From Sphingobium psychrophilum (GTDB lineage Bacteria > Pseudomonadota > Alphaproteobacteria > Sphingomonadales > Sphingomonadaceae): a DNA stretch of 64,000 nt. The stretch covers positions 91,317 to 155,316 of the forward strand of contig NZ_JABBFV010000010.1 in the NCBI RefSeq assembly GCF_012927105.1, read 5' to 3'. Each line of letters opens with the position of its first letter. Position 1 is the stretch's first letter. The notes beneath the pieces were generated by a model. It did no database searches. It had not been told where the DNA came from and worked only from the letters and a program-made list of their open reading frames with translations. A program made the position numbers and the translations under genes. Below are positions 26,218 through 34,240 of this stretch, in pieces.

Positions 26218-26251
26218 AATGCACAGCGTCCTATGAGCACTATATTGCACA
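26208..26251. promoter_or_regulatory. Candidate operator of the XRE-cupin regulator
   Basis: Inverted repeat TGTGCA-ACATAA-TGCACA at 26208-26225, with a third TGCACA at 26246-26251. The sites overlap both divergent start codons (26217 minus and 26233 plus), so a bound repressor would block both genes, and at least one transcript must be nearly leaderless. Confidence 0.5.
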
Positions 26252-26823
26252 GTCAAGACGCGCCAGCGCAGGATCAGCGCCCGGACGTCCTCGCCCATGT
26301 CGCGGGCAATGTCCGCGCGCTGCGTACCGAACGCGGCTTCAGCCAGGATGGTCTGGCGGCGCAGGCCGGCGTCAGCCGCCGTATGATCTCCGGCATCGAA
26401 AGCGGGGAGGCGAATGTCAGCCTGTCGACGCTCGACCGGCTGGCCCAGGCGCTGGGCGTCAGTTTCTCGCGCCTCGTTCGCCCGCCCGACATGCGCGACA
26501 ACAGCCGGATCGACAGCTTGGCCTGGCGCGGGCAAAGCCTCGACAGCCGCGCTATCCTGCTCGGCACCGTGCCCGCCGCGCGGGAGGCAGAGCTATGGAC
26601 CTGGTCGCTGGCCGCGGGGGAAACCTACTCCGCGCAAGCGGACGCCGCCGACTGGCATGAGATGCTCTTTGTCATGGAAGGCATGCTAACGGTCGAAAGG
26701 GAAGGCGCCGACCCCCGGAAGGTGGTAGCCGGCGACTTCCTGATCTTCACCAGCGACCGGCCCTATTTCTTCGCGAATCACGAATCAGGGCCGGTGCGGT
26801 TCGTCCGCAATGTAGTTTTTTAG
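26233..26823 (+). CDS. XRE family regulator with C-terminal cupin domain
   Basis: A 196-residue regulator. Residues about 20-80 form a Cro/C1 helix-turn-helix (GFSQDGLAAQAGVSRRMISG, then the ESGEANVSLSTL segment). Residues about 115-190 form a cupin beta-barrel (HEMLFVMEGMLTVEREG) that probably senses a small ligand. Members of this group often sit divergent from an EamA or LysE exporter and control it, as here. The upstream TGTGCA/TGCACA repeats are its likely binding site. ATG at 26233 is preferred; a frame start at 26209 overlaps the divergent gene. Confidence 0.87.
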   Translation: MSTILHSQDAPAQDQRPDVLAHVAGNVRALRTERGFSQDGLAAQAGVSRRMISGIESGEANVSLSTLDRLAQALGVSFSRLVRPPDMRDNSRIDSLAWRGQSLDSRAILLGTVPAAREAELWTWSLAAGETYSAQADAADWHEMLFVMEGMLTVEREGADPRKVVAGDFLIFTSDRPYFFANHESGPVRFVRNVVF

Positions 26824-26847
26824 AGGGACGGTAGGCCCTCGCCCCCC

Positions 26848-27162
26848 TCACTCATTGCGCAGGTCGCTGCCCGCCTCTTCCAGCGATGCACCGACGTCAC
26901 GTTTCGCTTCGCCCGCCTCGCGCTTGGCGTCGGCCGCGGCCTTGTCGGTCGCTGCGCCGATCTTGTCTGCGCCATGGTCGATCGCGCGGCCGGCATCGTC
27001 CAAGCCGTTGTCGATCTTTGCGCCGGCGCTGTCGACCGCATTGCTCACGTCGCTGCCGATGGCCGATCCGGCATTGTCCAGATTGTCCTGCGCCTTTTCC
27101 GAGCAGGCGGACAGGCCGGCGACGGACAGCAGGGCGGCGGCGGCGATAAGGGAAGTACGCAT
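26848..27162 (-). CDS. Small lipoprotein with repetitive Ala/Asp-rich helix
   Basis: A 104-residue protein with a lipoprotein signal ending LLSVAGLSAC (lipid-modified Cys near residue 20). The mature part is low in complexity: repeated units such as SDVSNAVDSAGAKIDN, DDAGRAIDHGADK and ATDKAAADAKREAGEAKRDVG, which predict long amphipathic helices like those of LEA or YtxH-type stress proteins. Function unknown. The start at 27162 is chosen because it opens the signal peptide; six upstream codons are spurious. Confidence 0.7.
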   Translation of the reverse strand: MRTSLIAAAALLSVAGLSACSEKAQDNLDNAGSAIGSDVSNAVDSAGAKIDNGLDDAGRAIDHGADKIGAATDKAAADAKREAGEAKRDVGASLEEAGSDLRNE

Positions 27163-27232
27163 TGTGGCTCCTCTAGCCATTAAAAGGAGCGAGATAAGCG
27201 CAGGAGGCGGCAGAAGGTTTCCCGGCCAGTGC

Positions 27233-27748
27233 TTATCCGCCGCGCAAACCGAACACCATCGACCGGTCAGCTTCTGGGATCAGCCCTTCCAGCACGCGCC
27301 AGAATCCAGTGACCGACCCCTGTCCCGCCTGCGCATAGGCCGTCGCCATCTTCTCGCGCAGCGCGCGGAATAGCTCCGCCTCCAGCGCCTTGCCCGACGG
27401 GCTGAGTCGCAGCAATTTTTGCCGGCGGTCGCTCGCGCCCGCCCGCGTCTCGATATAGCCGCGCTCGACCAGGTCGCCCAGCACCCGGCCCAGCGATTGC
27501 TTGGTGATCGCCAGCAATCGCAGCAAATCCTTGACCGTCAGGTCCGGCTGGCGCGAAATGAAGTAGAGCGCGCGATGATGCGCCCGGCCCAGCCCCTGCG
27601 CCGACAGGCTCTCGTCGATCGACCGGGTCAGCGCGGAATAACCGAAATAGAGCATCTCGATTCCGCGCCTGATCTCATCCTCGCGCAGGAAGAGGGGGGA
27701 GGCGGGAGAGATGGGGGCGGGCGAGGCGGGGGAACTGGAAACCGACAT
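27233..27748 (-). CDS. MarR family transcriptional regulator
   Basis: A 171-residue winged-helix regulator. The DNA-binding region is around DLTVKDLLRLLAITKQSLGRVLGDLVERGYIETRAGASDRRQK (about residues 70-113), with the DRR wing motif intact. The first ~20 residues are a Ser/Pro-rich low-complexity tail. The likely target is not adjacent on the minus strand; the lipoprotein gene 70 bases downstream is a possible co-transcribed partner. Ligand unknown. Confidence 0.87.
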   Translation of the reverse strand: MSVSSSPASPAPISPASPLFLREDEIRRGIEMLYFGYSALTRSIDESLSAQGLGRAHHRALYFISRQPDLTVKDLLRLLAITKQSLGRVLGDLVERGYIETRAGASDRRQKLLRLSPSGKALEAELFRALREKMATAYAQAGQGSVTGFWRVLEGLIPEADRSMVFGLRGG

Positions 27749-27870
27749 GAAGGGGTGTGATCCGGCAAAGTGACAAAGCGCATAGTGGCGTCACGAAACT
27801 AGCATGACTAGGCTTTCCTTTCGCCGATGACACGTTATATGGCGGTCCGCGCCGATATGATCGGCTCTGC

Positions 27871-27945
27871 TGGGGCGTCGCCAAGTGGTAAGGCAGCGGC
27901 TTTTGATGCCGCCATTCGCAGGTTCGAATCCTGCCGCCCCAGCCA
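27871..27945 (+). tRNA. tRNA-Gln (TTG)
   Basis: A 75-base tRNA. The acceptor stem is TGGGGCG/CGCCCCA with discriminator G and encoded CCA. The D arm has GCCAAGTGGTAAGGC, the anticodon loop TTTTGAT gives TTG, and the T arm has AGGTTCGAATCCT. The surrounding 120-170 bases on each side hold no gene, and the catabolic locus starts 170 bases downstream. Confidence 0.97.
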
Positions 27946-28118
27946 ATTTCCTTCCAAAATTGAAAAGTTAGCTTTGCGTCGTCGCGAAATCGGTCGATCT
28001 GATGCCCGCGATCTCGGCCGCCTGTCCGACAAGATGTCCTAGGGCCAAACGCGCAAGGTTGGCGCTTCTCCCTGACCCGGCCCGCGGCTAAAGCCGGGAG
28101 TCAAAGCAGGAGCAGCGC

Positions 28119-29111
28119 ATGGATCAACCGCCCGCCATCACGATCGCCGACATCATCGACGCCGCTCGCGTCATCGCCCCCGCGGCGGTGCGCACGCCGC
28201 TCTTGGAAAATCACGCACTCAACGACCGGCTGGGCCGTCGCGTCCTCATCAAGTTCGAAGGGGCGCAGCGCACCGGATCGTTCAAGTTTCGCGGCGCGTA
28301 TAACCGTCTCGCACGCCTTGATGCGCAGCAGCGGGCGGCGGGCGTCGTCGCCTGGTCGTCGGGCAATCATGCCCAGGGCGTAGCCGCCGCCGCGCAATTG
28401 CTCGCGATGCCGGCGACCATCGTGATGCCCGCCGATGCGCCCGCGATCAAGCTGGCCAACACCCGCGCGCTGGGGGCGGAGATCGTCACCTATGACCGCC
28501 ATACCGAAAGCCGGGAGGAGATTGCGACCGCTCTGGCGCACAGCCGCGGCGCGACCTTGGTGCCCTCGTTCGACGATCCCTTCATCATCGCAGGGCAGGG
28601 GACGGCGGGGCTCGAAATCCTCGATCAGGCGGCAGAAGCGGGCACCGGCATCGGCCAGATCCTCGTCTGTTGCGGCGGCGGTGGACTGACGGCGGGTATC
28701 GCGACGGCAGTTAAGGCACGCGCCCCGGCAATCGCCCTCTATGCCGTCGAACCCGCCGGGTTCGATGACACCGCCCGCTCGCTCGCCAGCGGTATTCGCG
28801 AAAGCATCGCGCCCGACGCCCGCAGCATCTGCGACGCGCTGATGTCGCCCAGCCCCGGCGCGATCACCTTCTCCATCAACCAAGCGCTGCTGACGGGCGG
28901 CCTCGTCGTCAGCGACGATCAGGTGCGCGATGCGATGCGCTTCGCCTTTGCCACGCTCAAGCTGGTGGTGGAGCCAGGCGGGGCAGTCGCACTGGCGGCG
29001 ATGCTGAGCGATCTTGCGCCGCCCTGCGACGGCGCGAGCGTCATTGTCCTGTCCGGCAGCAACGTCGATCCCGCCGCCTATGCCGCTATTATCGGCGGAG
29101 CCGCCGCATGA
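28119..29111 (+). CDS. PLP-dependent threonine/serine dehydratase family protein
   Basis: A 330-residue fold-type II PLP enzyme. The lysine that binds the cofactor is in SFKFRGAYN (Lys56), the phosphate/substrate loop is SSGNHAQG (near 80), and the Gly-rich loop is CCGGGGLTAG (near 186). There is no C-terminal ACT domain, so it is the short catabolic TdcB-like or serine racemase-like type. The reaction could be threonine or serine deamination, or action on 3-hydroxyaspartate. It overlaps the next LysR gene by four bases (ATGA), so the two are translationally coupled. Confidence 0.87.
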   Translation: MDQPPAITIADIIDAARVIAPAAVRTPLLENHALNDRLGRRVLIKFEGAQRTGSFKFRGAYNRLARLDAQQRAAGVVAWSSGNHAQGVAAAAQLLAMPATIVMPADAPAIKLANTRALGAEIVTYDRHTESREEIATALAHSRGATLVPSFDDPFIIAGQGTAGLEILDQAAEAGTGIGQILVCCGGGGLTAGIATAVKARAPAIALYAVEPAGFDDTARSLASGIRESIAPDARSICDALMSPSPGAITFSINQALLTGGLVVSDDQVRDAMRFAFATLKLVVEPGGAVALAAMLSDLAPPCDGASVIVLSGSNVDPAAYAAIIGGAAA

Positions 29112-30004
29112 TCGACCCGCGCGCGATCCGCACCTTCCTGGCGGTGTGCCGCGCCAACAGCATCAGTGGGGGCGCGCGGGCGCTCAACATCTCGCAACCG
29201 TCCGTATCGAACGCCATTGCCCTGCTGGAGCAATCGCTCGGCGTCTCCCTGTTCGAACGCTCGCGCAGCGGCATCCTGCTTACGCCCGAAGGGCAAGCGC
29301 TGCTCCGTCGTGCCGAAGCGATGGACAGCCTGCTCGCCGATGTGCAGGCGGAGGTGCAGCTCGCCAGCCGGGGCATCACCGGGCCGCTCCGCGTCGGCGG
29401 TACGCCCGGCGCGCTGGTCAGCCTGCTGCCAGACGCGGTGCGGCGGCTGGAGGCGCGGATCGGTCGGTTTGCCCTGCATGTGGTCGAACGGCCAGACCAC
29501 GACCTCGCCGCCATGCTTCACCGCGGCGAGATCGAACTGGCTTTCGTCACCACCGGCATCGACGAACCGTCGGAGGGTATCGAGGAACGCACCTTTTCCC
29601 GCGACCCCTTCGCCCTGATCGTGGGCAAGCAGAATGACCATCTGCCCGCCAGCCTGTCTTTGCGCGACACCGTGCTGATGCGCTGGGTCTTGCCCGAAGC
29701 GCGCGGCGCGTTCCGTCGTCAGGTCGATGCGCTGTTCATGGCGGCCGACATTCCGGTGCCGCAGGATATCATCCGTTGCGACTCCCTGCTCACTACCAAG
29801 GCGATGGTGCGGGGCAGCCAGCGCGTCACCATATTGCCGATGCAAGTGGCTTCGGCGGAACTGTCGATCGGCGTGCTGCGTGCCATCACGATTGCAGAAG
29901 CCGCCTTTCCGCGCAGCATCGGCGTGCGGATGCTGGCGGGCGGGCGGTTGTCGCGCTTGGGCGAGGCCTTGCTGGACGTGCTTATCCATAGCTCCAAGCT
30001 ATGA
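29108..30004 (+). CDS. LysR family transcriptional regulator
   Basis: A 298-residue LysR regulator. The N-terminal winged helix (MIDPRAIRTFLAVCRANSIS..., about residues 1-60) carries the helix-turn-helix around GGARALNISQPSVSNAIALL. Residues about 90-290 are the periplasmic-binding-like effector domain. It is coupled to the dehydratase upstream and ends 80 bases before the amidohydrolase gene. Unusually, it points in the same direction as its likely targets rather than being divergent. It probably responds to an intermediate of the downstream pathway. Confidence 0.88.
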   Translation: MIDPRAIRTFLAVCRANSISGGARALNISQPSVSNAIALLEQSLGVSLFERSRSGILLTPEGQALLRRAEAMDSLLADVQAEVQLASRGITGPLRVGGTPGALVSLLPDAVRRLEARIGRFALHVVERPDHDLAAMLHRGEIELAFVTTGIDEPSEGIEERTFSRDPFALIVGKQNDHLPASLSLRDTVLMRWVLPEARGAFRRQVDALFMAADIPVPQDIIRCDSLLTTKAMVRGSQRVTILPMQVASAELSIGVLRAITIAEAAFPRSIGVRMLAGGRLSRLGEALLDVLIHSSKL

Positions 30005-30085
30005 CGTTCGAAAAAATCATTATTTTTCTTTGGGGATTTGGCGGCGCATAAGCTGTCCCAACAAGAGCTTTCGGGAGAGACCATC

Positions 30086-31321
30086 GTGCGGCACATCATC
30101 CGCAACATCGCAATTTTCGACGGGACGGGCAGCGGCCTGGTCGCCGGAGCGGTGGTCGTAGAGAACGACAGGATCGCGGCCGTCCTGCATGACGCAGCCG
30201 CGATCGCTGCGATCGAAGCGGACAATGTGATCGACGGTCAGGGTGGCACGCTGATGCCCGGCATGGTCGATTCCCATACCCATCTGACCTGGGGCAGCTC
30301 GGTCGAGAAAATCTACCACCAGTTCATCCTGCCGCCCGAAGAGCTGAAGGTCGCCGCCTGGCGCAATGCCCGCGTGCTCCTCGACCATGGCTTTACCAGC
30401 CTCTATTCGGCCGGTGCGCTGGGCGACCAGATCGAACCCGAACTGGCCCGCGCGATCGAAGCGGGCGAAACGCCCGGCCCACGCCTCGTCCCCTCGACGT
30501 TGGAGCGCAGCCCGGAAGGCGAGGAGGGCGTAGAAACCGGCGATGTGTTCAACGGACGCGGTCCTGATGCCATGCGCGCCTTCGTCGCCTATTGCGCAGC
30601 GGAGGGTGTGAAGTCGCTGAAGCTCGTCATCTCCGGCGAAGATGCGCTCAAGCCCGGATCTTCGGGTGATATTCTCTACACGGACGAGGAAATGCTGGCG
30701 GCGGGCGAAGCGGCGAAGGAAGCAGGCCTGTGGATCGCCACCCACGCCTATTCGCCCCGCGCGATCGAACTCGCGCTCGAAGCGGGTGCGCGCATCCTCT
30801 ATCATTGCTCCTTCGCCGACGATGCCGCGATCGACGCGATGGCCGCGAAGAAGCACGAGATTTTCTACGCGCCCGGCCCCGGCGTCTCGGTCGCCGCACT
30901 GGAAGCATCGCCGCCACCGCATATCAACATGACGTCCATGAAGGCGAGCGCAGCCGAGCGGCTGGAACTGGAAAAGGCCCTGGTGCCCAAGCTCAAGGCG
31001 CGGGGCGTGCGCATCCTGCCGGGCGGCGACTATGGTTTTCCCTTCAATCCCCATGGCCGCAACGCCCGCGATCTGGAGCATTTCGTCACATATTATGGCT
31101 TCACCCCGGCCGAGGCGCTGAGCGCCGCGACCATGCTGGGCGGACAGCTAATGGGACAGCAAGTTGGACGGGTGAAGCCGGGCTATCTGGCCGACCTGCT
31201 GCTGGTCGATGGCGATCCGACCCAGGACGTCCGCATCCTGCAGGACGCCAATAATATCAAGATGATCATGCTGGGCGGGCGGATGCATAAATCCCCCGCA
31301 GCGCAGCCCGTGACCGCCTGA
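30086..31321 (+). CDS. Amidohydrolase family protein (imidazolonepropionase-like)
   Basis: A 411-residue metal-dependent hydrolase of the COG1228 group. The metal ligands appear as DSHTHLTWG (His64, His66), a Lys in KSLKLVISGEDALK (near 180), His in ATHAYSP (near 219) and in YHCSF (near 240), and a late Asp region (LPGGDYGFP). The chosen start is GTG at 30086, 6 bases after GGGAGAGA; a TTG at 30038 has no such signal. The reaction might be hydrolysis of a cyclic amide or lactone, or C-C cleavage of a ring product. It heads the run of genes up to the TonB receptor. Confidence 0.85.
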   Translation: MRHIIRNIAIFDGTGSGLVAGAVVVENDRIAAVLHDAAAIAAIEADNVIDGQGGTLMPGMVDSHTHLTWGSSVEKIYHQFILPPEELKVAAWRNARVLLDHGFTSLYSAGALGDQIEPELARAIEAGETPGPRLVPSTLERSPEGEEGVETGDVFNGRGPDAMRAFVAYCAAEGVKSLKLVISGEDALKPGSSGDILYTDEEMLAAGEAAKEAGLWIATHAYSPRAIELALEAGARILYHCSFADDAAIDAMAAKKHEIFYAPGPGVSVAALEASPPPHINMTSMKASAAERLELEKALVPKLKARGVRILPGGDYGFPFNPHGRNARDLEHFVTYYGFTPAEALSAATMLGGQLMGQQVGRVKPGYLADLLLVDGDPTQDVRILQDANNIKMIMLGGRMHKSPAAQPVTA

Positions 31322-31337
31322 CCGGAAAGACGCCACC

Positions 31338-32837
31338 ATGTTCGACGTTGCGATCATCGGCTGCGGGCCGGTAGGGGCCTTTGCGGCCAATCTCCTTGGG
31401 AAATCCGGCCTCTCGGTCCTGGTGATCGAGCAGGAGGCAAACCCCTATCCGCTGCCCCGCGCGGTCCATCTGGATCATGAAATGATGCGCCTGTTCCAGT
31501 CGGCCGGCGTGATCGACCGGGTCGCAGGCGACATGCGCGATACCGAAGGGCATCTGCACGTTGGCGCCGACCATGGCGTCATCCGCTACATGGGCACGGT
31601 CGGCCGGGCACGGCCGTTCAGCTGGTCGAACGACTATTTCTTTTACCAGCCCGAACTGGAAAATCACCTGCGCGACGCGCTGGCCGAATATTCCAATATA
31701 ATAGTCCAACTCGGTGTCGCATTCGAAGGGCTGGACCAGGACGAAAGCGGCGTCACTTTGCGGCTGTCCGAAGGTCGGACGCAGCAGGCCCGCTACGTCA
31801 TCGCCTGCGACGGATCGCGCAGCGCGGTGCGCAAGGCGCTGGGCATCAAGCTTGATGATCTCGACTTCGAAGAACCCTGGCTGGTGGTCGATGCCGAAGT
31901 CGATGGCCCGGTCCGCTTCCCCGACCTGTGGGGCATCCCCGAAGACGCCGACCTGCAAAAGCTGTCGGTGATGATGTGCGATCCAAAGCGTCCCGCGACG
32001 ATCGTGCCAGGACGGGGCAACCATCGGCGCTGGGAATTCATGCTGCTGCCGGGCGAAGACGACCAGGCGATGATGGAGCCGGATGCGGTCGCGGCCCTTG
32101 TCGAACCCTATCTCTCCGGGGTGCCTCACAGCATCGTGCGTGCGGCGACCTATCGTTTCCATGGTCTGATCGCCGAGCGGTGGCGGATGGGCGGCGTCTT
32201 CCTGGCCGGCGACGCCGCGCACCAGACGCCGCCCTTTTTCGGCCAGGGCATGTGCCATGGGCTGCGCGATGTCGCCAATCTGGCGTGGAAGCTGGAACTG
32301 GTGCTGAAGGGCCGCGCCCCCGATGCGCTGCTCGACACCTATCAGCCCGAACGCGATCCCCATGTCCGCGCCGTCATCTCCGCCGCTGTCGGCGCTGGGC
32401 GCTATATCTGCATGCTCGATCCGCAAGCCGCCGGCGGGCGCGACGTCCAGATGCGCGAAGCCGCCAAGGGCGCGCAGCATGGCACCGCCGCTGACCTGAT
32501 CCCCGCCATCGCAACCGGCATCGTCGCTGTCGGCACAACAGGCGCGGGCGAACGCTTCATCCAGCCGAGGGTTGGCGAGCGGCTGCTCGATGATGTCACC
32601 GGCCAAGGCTGGCGTCTCTTCAGCCGGACCCCAGTTGAGGGCGGCGACGTAACCGTCATCGATCTGGCTGGTCTGAACGATAGCGGCGCGATCGCCGCCT
32701 GGTTGGCCGATCGCAACGCCGACGCCGTATTGGTCCGCCCGGACCATTATGTCTTCGGCACTGGCAAGCCATCTGATCTCATCACCCGCCGCGACGCGCT
32801 GATCGCTGGCCGCGCCCATCAGGAGATCGCCGCATGA
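31338..32837 (+). CDS. FAD-dependent aromatic monooxygenase (MhpA-like)
   Basis: A 499-residue class A flavoprotein hydroxylase. It has the FAD motif GCGPVGAFAANLLGKSG at residue 8, ACDGSRSAVRKALGI near 155 (the DG motif), and AGDAAHQTPPFFGQG near 290 (the GD motif). The C-terminal ~100 residues are a thioredoxin-like extension, as in MhpA/PheA-type enzymes. It should hydroxylate a phenolic ring using NAD(P)H and O2, preparing it for extradiol cleavage by the dioxygenase two genes on. The ATG follows GGAAAGA and overlaps the next gene by four bases at its end. Confidence 0.9.
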   Translation: MFDVAIIGCGPVGAFAANLLGKSGLSVLVIEQEANPYPLPRAVHLDHEMMRLFQSAGVIDRVAGDMRDTEGHLHVGADHGVIRYMGTVGRARPFSWSNDYFFYQPELENHLRDALAEYSNIIVQLGVAFEGLDQDESGVTLRLSEGRTQQARYVIACDGSRSAVRKALGIKLDDLDFEEPWLVVDAEVDGPVRFPDLWGIPEDADLQKLSVMMCDPKRPATIVPGRGNHRRWEFMLLPGEDDQAMMEPDAVAALVEPYLSGVPHSIVRAATYRFHGLIAERWRMGGVFLAGDAAHQTPPFFGQGMCHGLRDVANLAWKLELVLKGRAPDALLDTYQPERDPHVRAVISAAVGAGRYICMLDPQAAGGRDVQMREAAKGAQHGTAADLIPAIATGIVAVGTTGAGERFIQPRVGERLLDDVTGQGWRLFSRTPVEGGDVTVIDLAGLNDSGAIAAWLADRNADAVLVRPDHYVFGTGKPSDLITRRDALIAGRAHQEIAA

Positions 32838-33265
32838 GCCTGACCCTCGCCCAGGCACGCGCGATCATCGACGCCGCGCTCGACAAGGCCCGCGCCGACG
32901 GTGCCCAGCCGCTCGCCGTGGTCGTGCTGGACGCCGGCGCACACCCTGTCGCGACCGTCCGCGAGGATGGCGCCAGCCTGTTCCGTTTCGACATCGCGAA
33001 GGCCAAAGCCTCGGGCGCACTGGGGATGGGGGCGGACACGCGCGTTCTCGCCGCGCGCGCCGCCTCTAACCCGGTTTTCTTTCAGAGCGTCGTCGCCGCT
33101 ACCGGCGGTCGGCTCGCTTTGTCCCCCGGCGGCGTCCTGATCCGTGACGTGGAAGGCGCGGTGATGGGTGCCGTCGGGATCAGCGGCGACACCGGCGATT
33201 GCGACGAAGCCTGCGCCATCTCGGGCATTCTCGCCGCCGGCCTTTTTCACGGAGACGTAAAATGA
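32834..33265 (+). CDS. GlcG/HbpS family protein (DUF336, Haem_degrading domain)
   Basis: A 143-residue small protein of the GlcG/HbpS family (PF03928), with the signature around PLAVVVLDAGAHPVATVREDGA (near residue 22) and GGVLIRDVEGAVMGAVGISGDTGDCDE (near 98). Family members bind haem or are found in operons for catabolism of aromatic and glycolate compounds, without a fixed role. It overlaps the monooxygenase gene upstream and the dioxygenase gene downstream by ATGA on both sides, so stoichiometric production with both is likely. It could be an accessory or isomerase-type factor for the ring-cleavage step. Confidence 0.85.
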   Translation: MSLTLAQARAIIDAALDKARADGAQPLAVVVLDAGAHPVATVREDGASLFRFDIAKAKASGALGMGADTRVLAARAASNPVFFQSVVAATGGRLALSPGGVLIRDVEGAVMGAVGISGDTGDCDEACAISGILAAGLFHGDVK

Positions 33266-34152
33266 AACTGCGCAGCATCGAACTGGCGCTGCCGGGCGCG
33301 GCGGATGCCGCCGCCTTCCTGACCGATATCTGGGGCATGGCCCCCGCGGACGTGGTCGGCAACATCCATTATCTGCGCGGATCGGGCAGCTATCCCTATC
33401 TGATCGCGCTGGAGGAATCGGCCGACAGCTATGTCCGCTCGACCACCTTCGTCTGCACCGCCGATCGGCTGGCGCAGTTGAAGCGCAGCGTCGCCGAAGC
33501 CGGCCTGACCGCCGCGCCCGTCACCTCCGATGATCTGGGGGGCGGTCATGGCATCATCGTGGAACTGGCCGAGGGCGAATTGTTGCGCTTTCTGGTCGAC
33601 GCAGCAGAAGTCGCGCCGATCGAGGGGCATGATCTGCCGGTCAAGCTGACCCATGTCGTGTTCAACAGCGCCGACGCGGAAATGACCGGCCATCTGGTCG
33701 AGGACGCGCTGGGCTTCCGCGTGTCGGATCGGACCAAGGGCATGGTGTTCGTGCGCTGCAACGATTCGCACCACAGCACAGCCTTCGCCCGCGCGGGCTT
33801 TGCATCGCTCAACCATATCGCCTTCGAGATGGAGGATATGGACGCGGTGATGCGCGGCATCGGCCGTCTGCGCGATCAGGATATGGCGCCGGCCTGGGGA
33901 CCGGGCCGCCATGGCCCCGGCGCCAATGTGTTCGCTTATTTCATCGCCCCTTTTGGTCCGGTGATCGAATTTTCGACCGCCGTGAACAAGGTGCCCGACG
34001 ACTATCAGGCCGGTGCGCCTGAAGACTGGACCTGGCCCGCCAAGCGGATCGACCAGTGGGGCATGTCCGACAAGGATTTCGACGGCTTGCGCGCCGCCGA
34101 AGAGAAATTCCGCCACCGCCGAAACTGGGAAGCCGCGCCGCTTGACGCTTGA
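33262..34152 (+). CDS. Type I extradiol ring-cleavage dioxygenase (VOC fold)
   Basis: A 296-residue two-domain VOC protein of the 2,3-dihydroxybiphenyl/catechol 2,3-dioxygenase group. The iron triad is His131 (KLTHVVFN), His185 (LNHIAFEM) and Glu236 (GPVIEFSTA). The signature WGPGRHGPGANVFAYFIAP (residues 212-230) and an active-site His pair near 170 are intact. It should open a catechol-type ring next to the hydroxyls, using the product of the upstream FAD monooxygenase. ATG at 33262 follows GGAGA and overlaps the previous stop; earlier codons in frame are spurious. Confidence 0.9.
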   Translation: MKLRSIELALPGAADAAAFLTDIWGMAPADVVGNIHYLRGSGSYPYLIALEESADSYVRSTTFVCTADRLAQLKRSVAEAGLTAAPVTSDDLGGGHGIIVELAEGELLRFLVDAAEVAPIEGHDLPVKLTHVVFNSADAEMTGHLVEDALGFRVSDRTKGMVFVRCNDSHHSTAFARAGFASLNHIAFEMEDMDAVMRGIGRLRDQDMAPAWGPGRHGPGANVFAYFIAPFGPVIEFSTAVNKVPDDYQAGAPEDWTWPAKRIDQWGMSDKDFDGLRAAEEKFRHRRNWEAAPLDA

Positions 34153-34240
34153 CCGCCGGACCGCGCTCGCCGCGATCGGCGGCGTGCTGCTCGGCACGAC
34201 AGGATTGAAGGCCGCCCCGCGCGGCAGAGGAGACAGAGAC

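Noticed and set aside
27871..28118. Genomic island inserted at tRNA-Gln
   Set aside because: No integrase and no repeat of the tRNA 3' end was found downstream of the tRNA.
31266..32858. A 530-codon minus-strand frame across the FAD monooxygenase
   Set aside because: Antisense to an enzyme with intact GxGxxG, DG and GD motifs.
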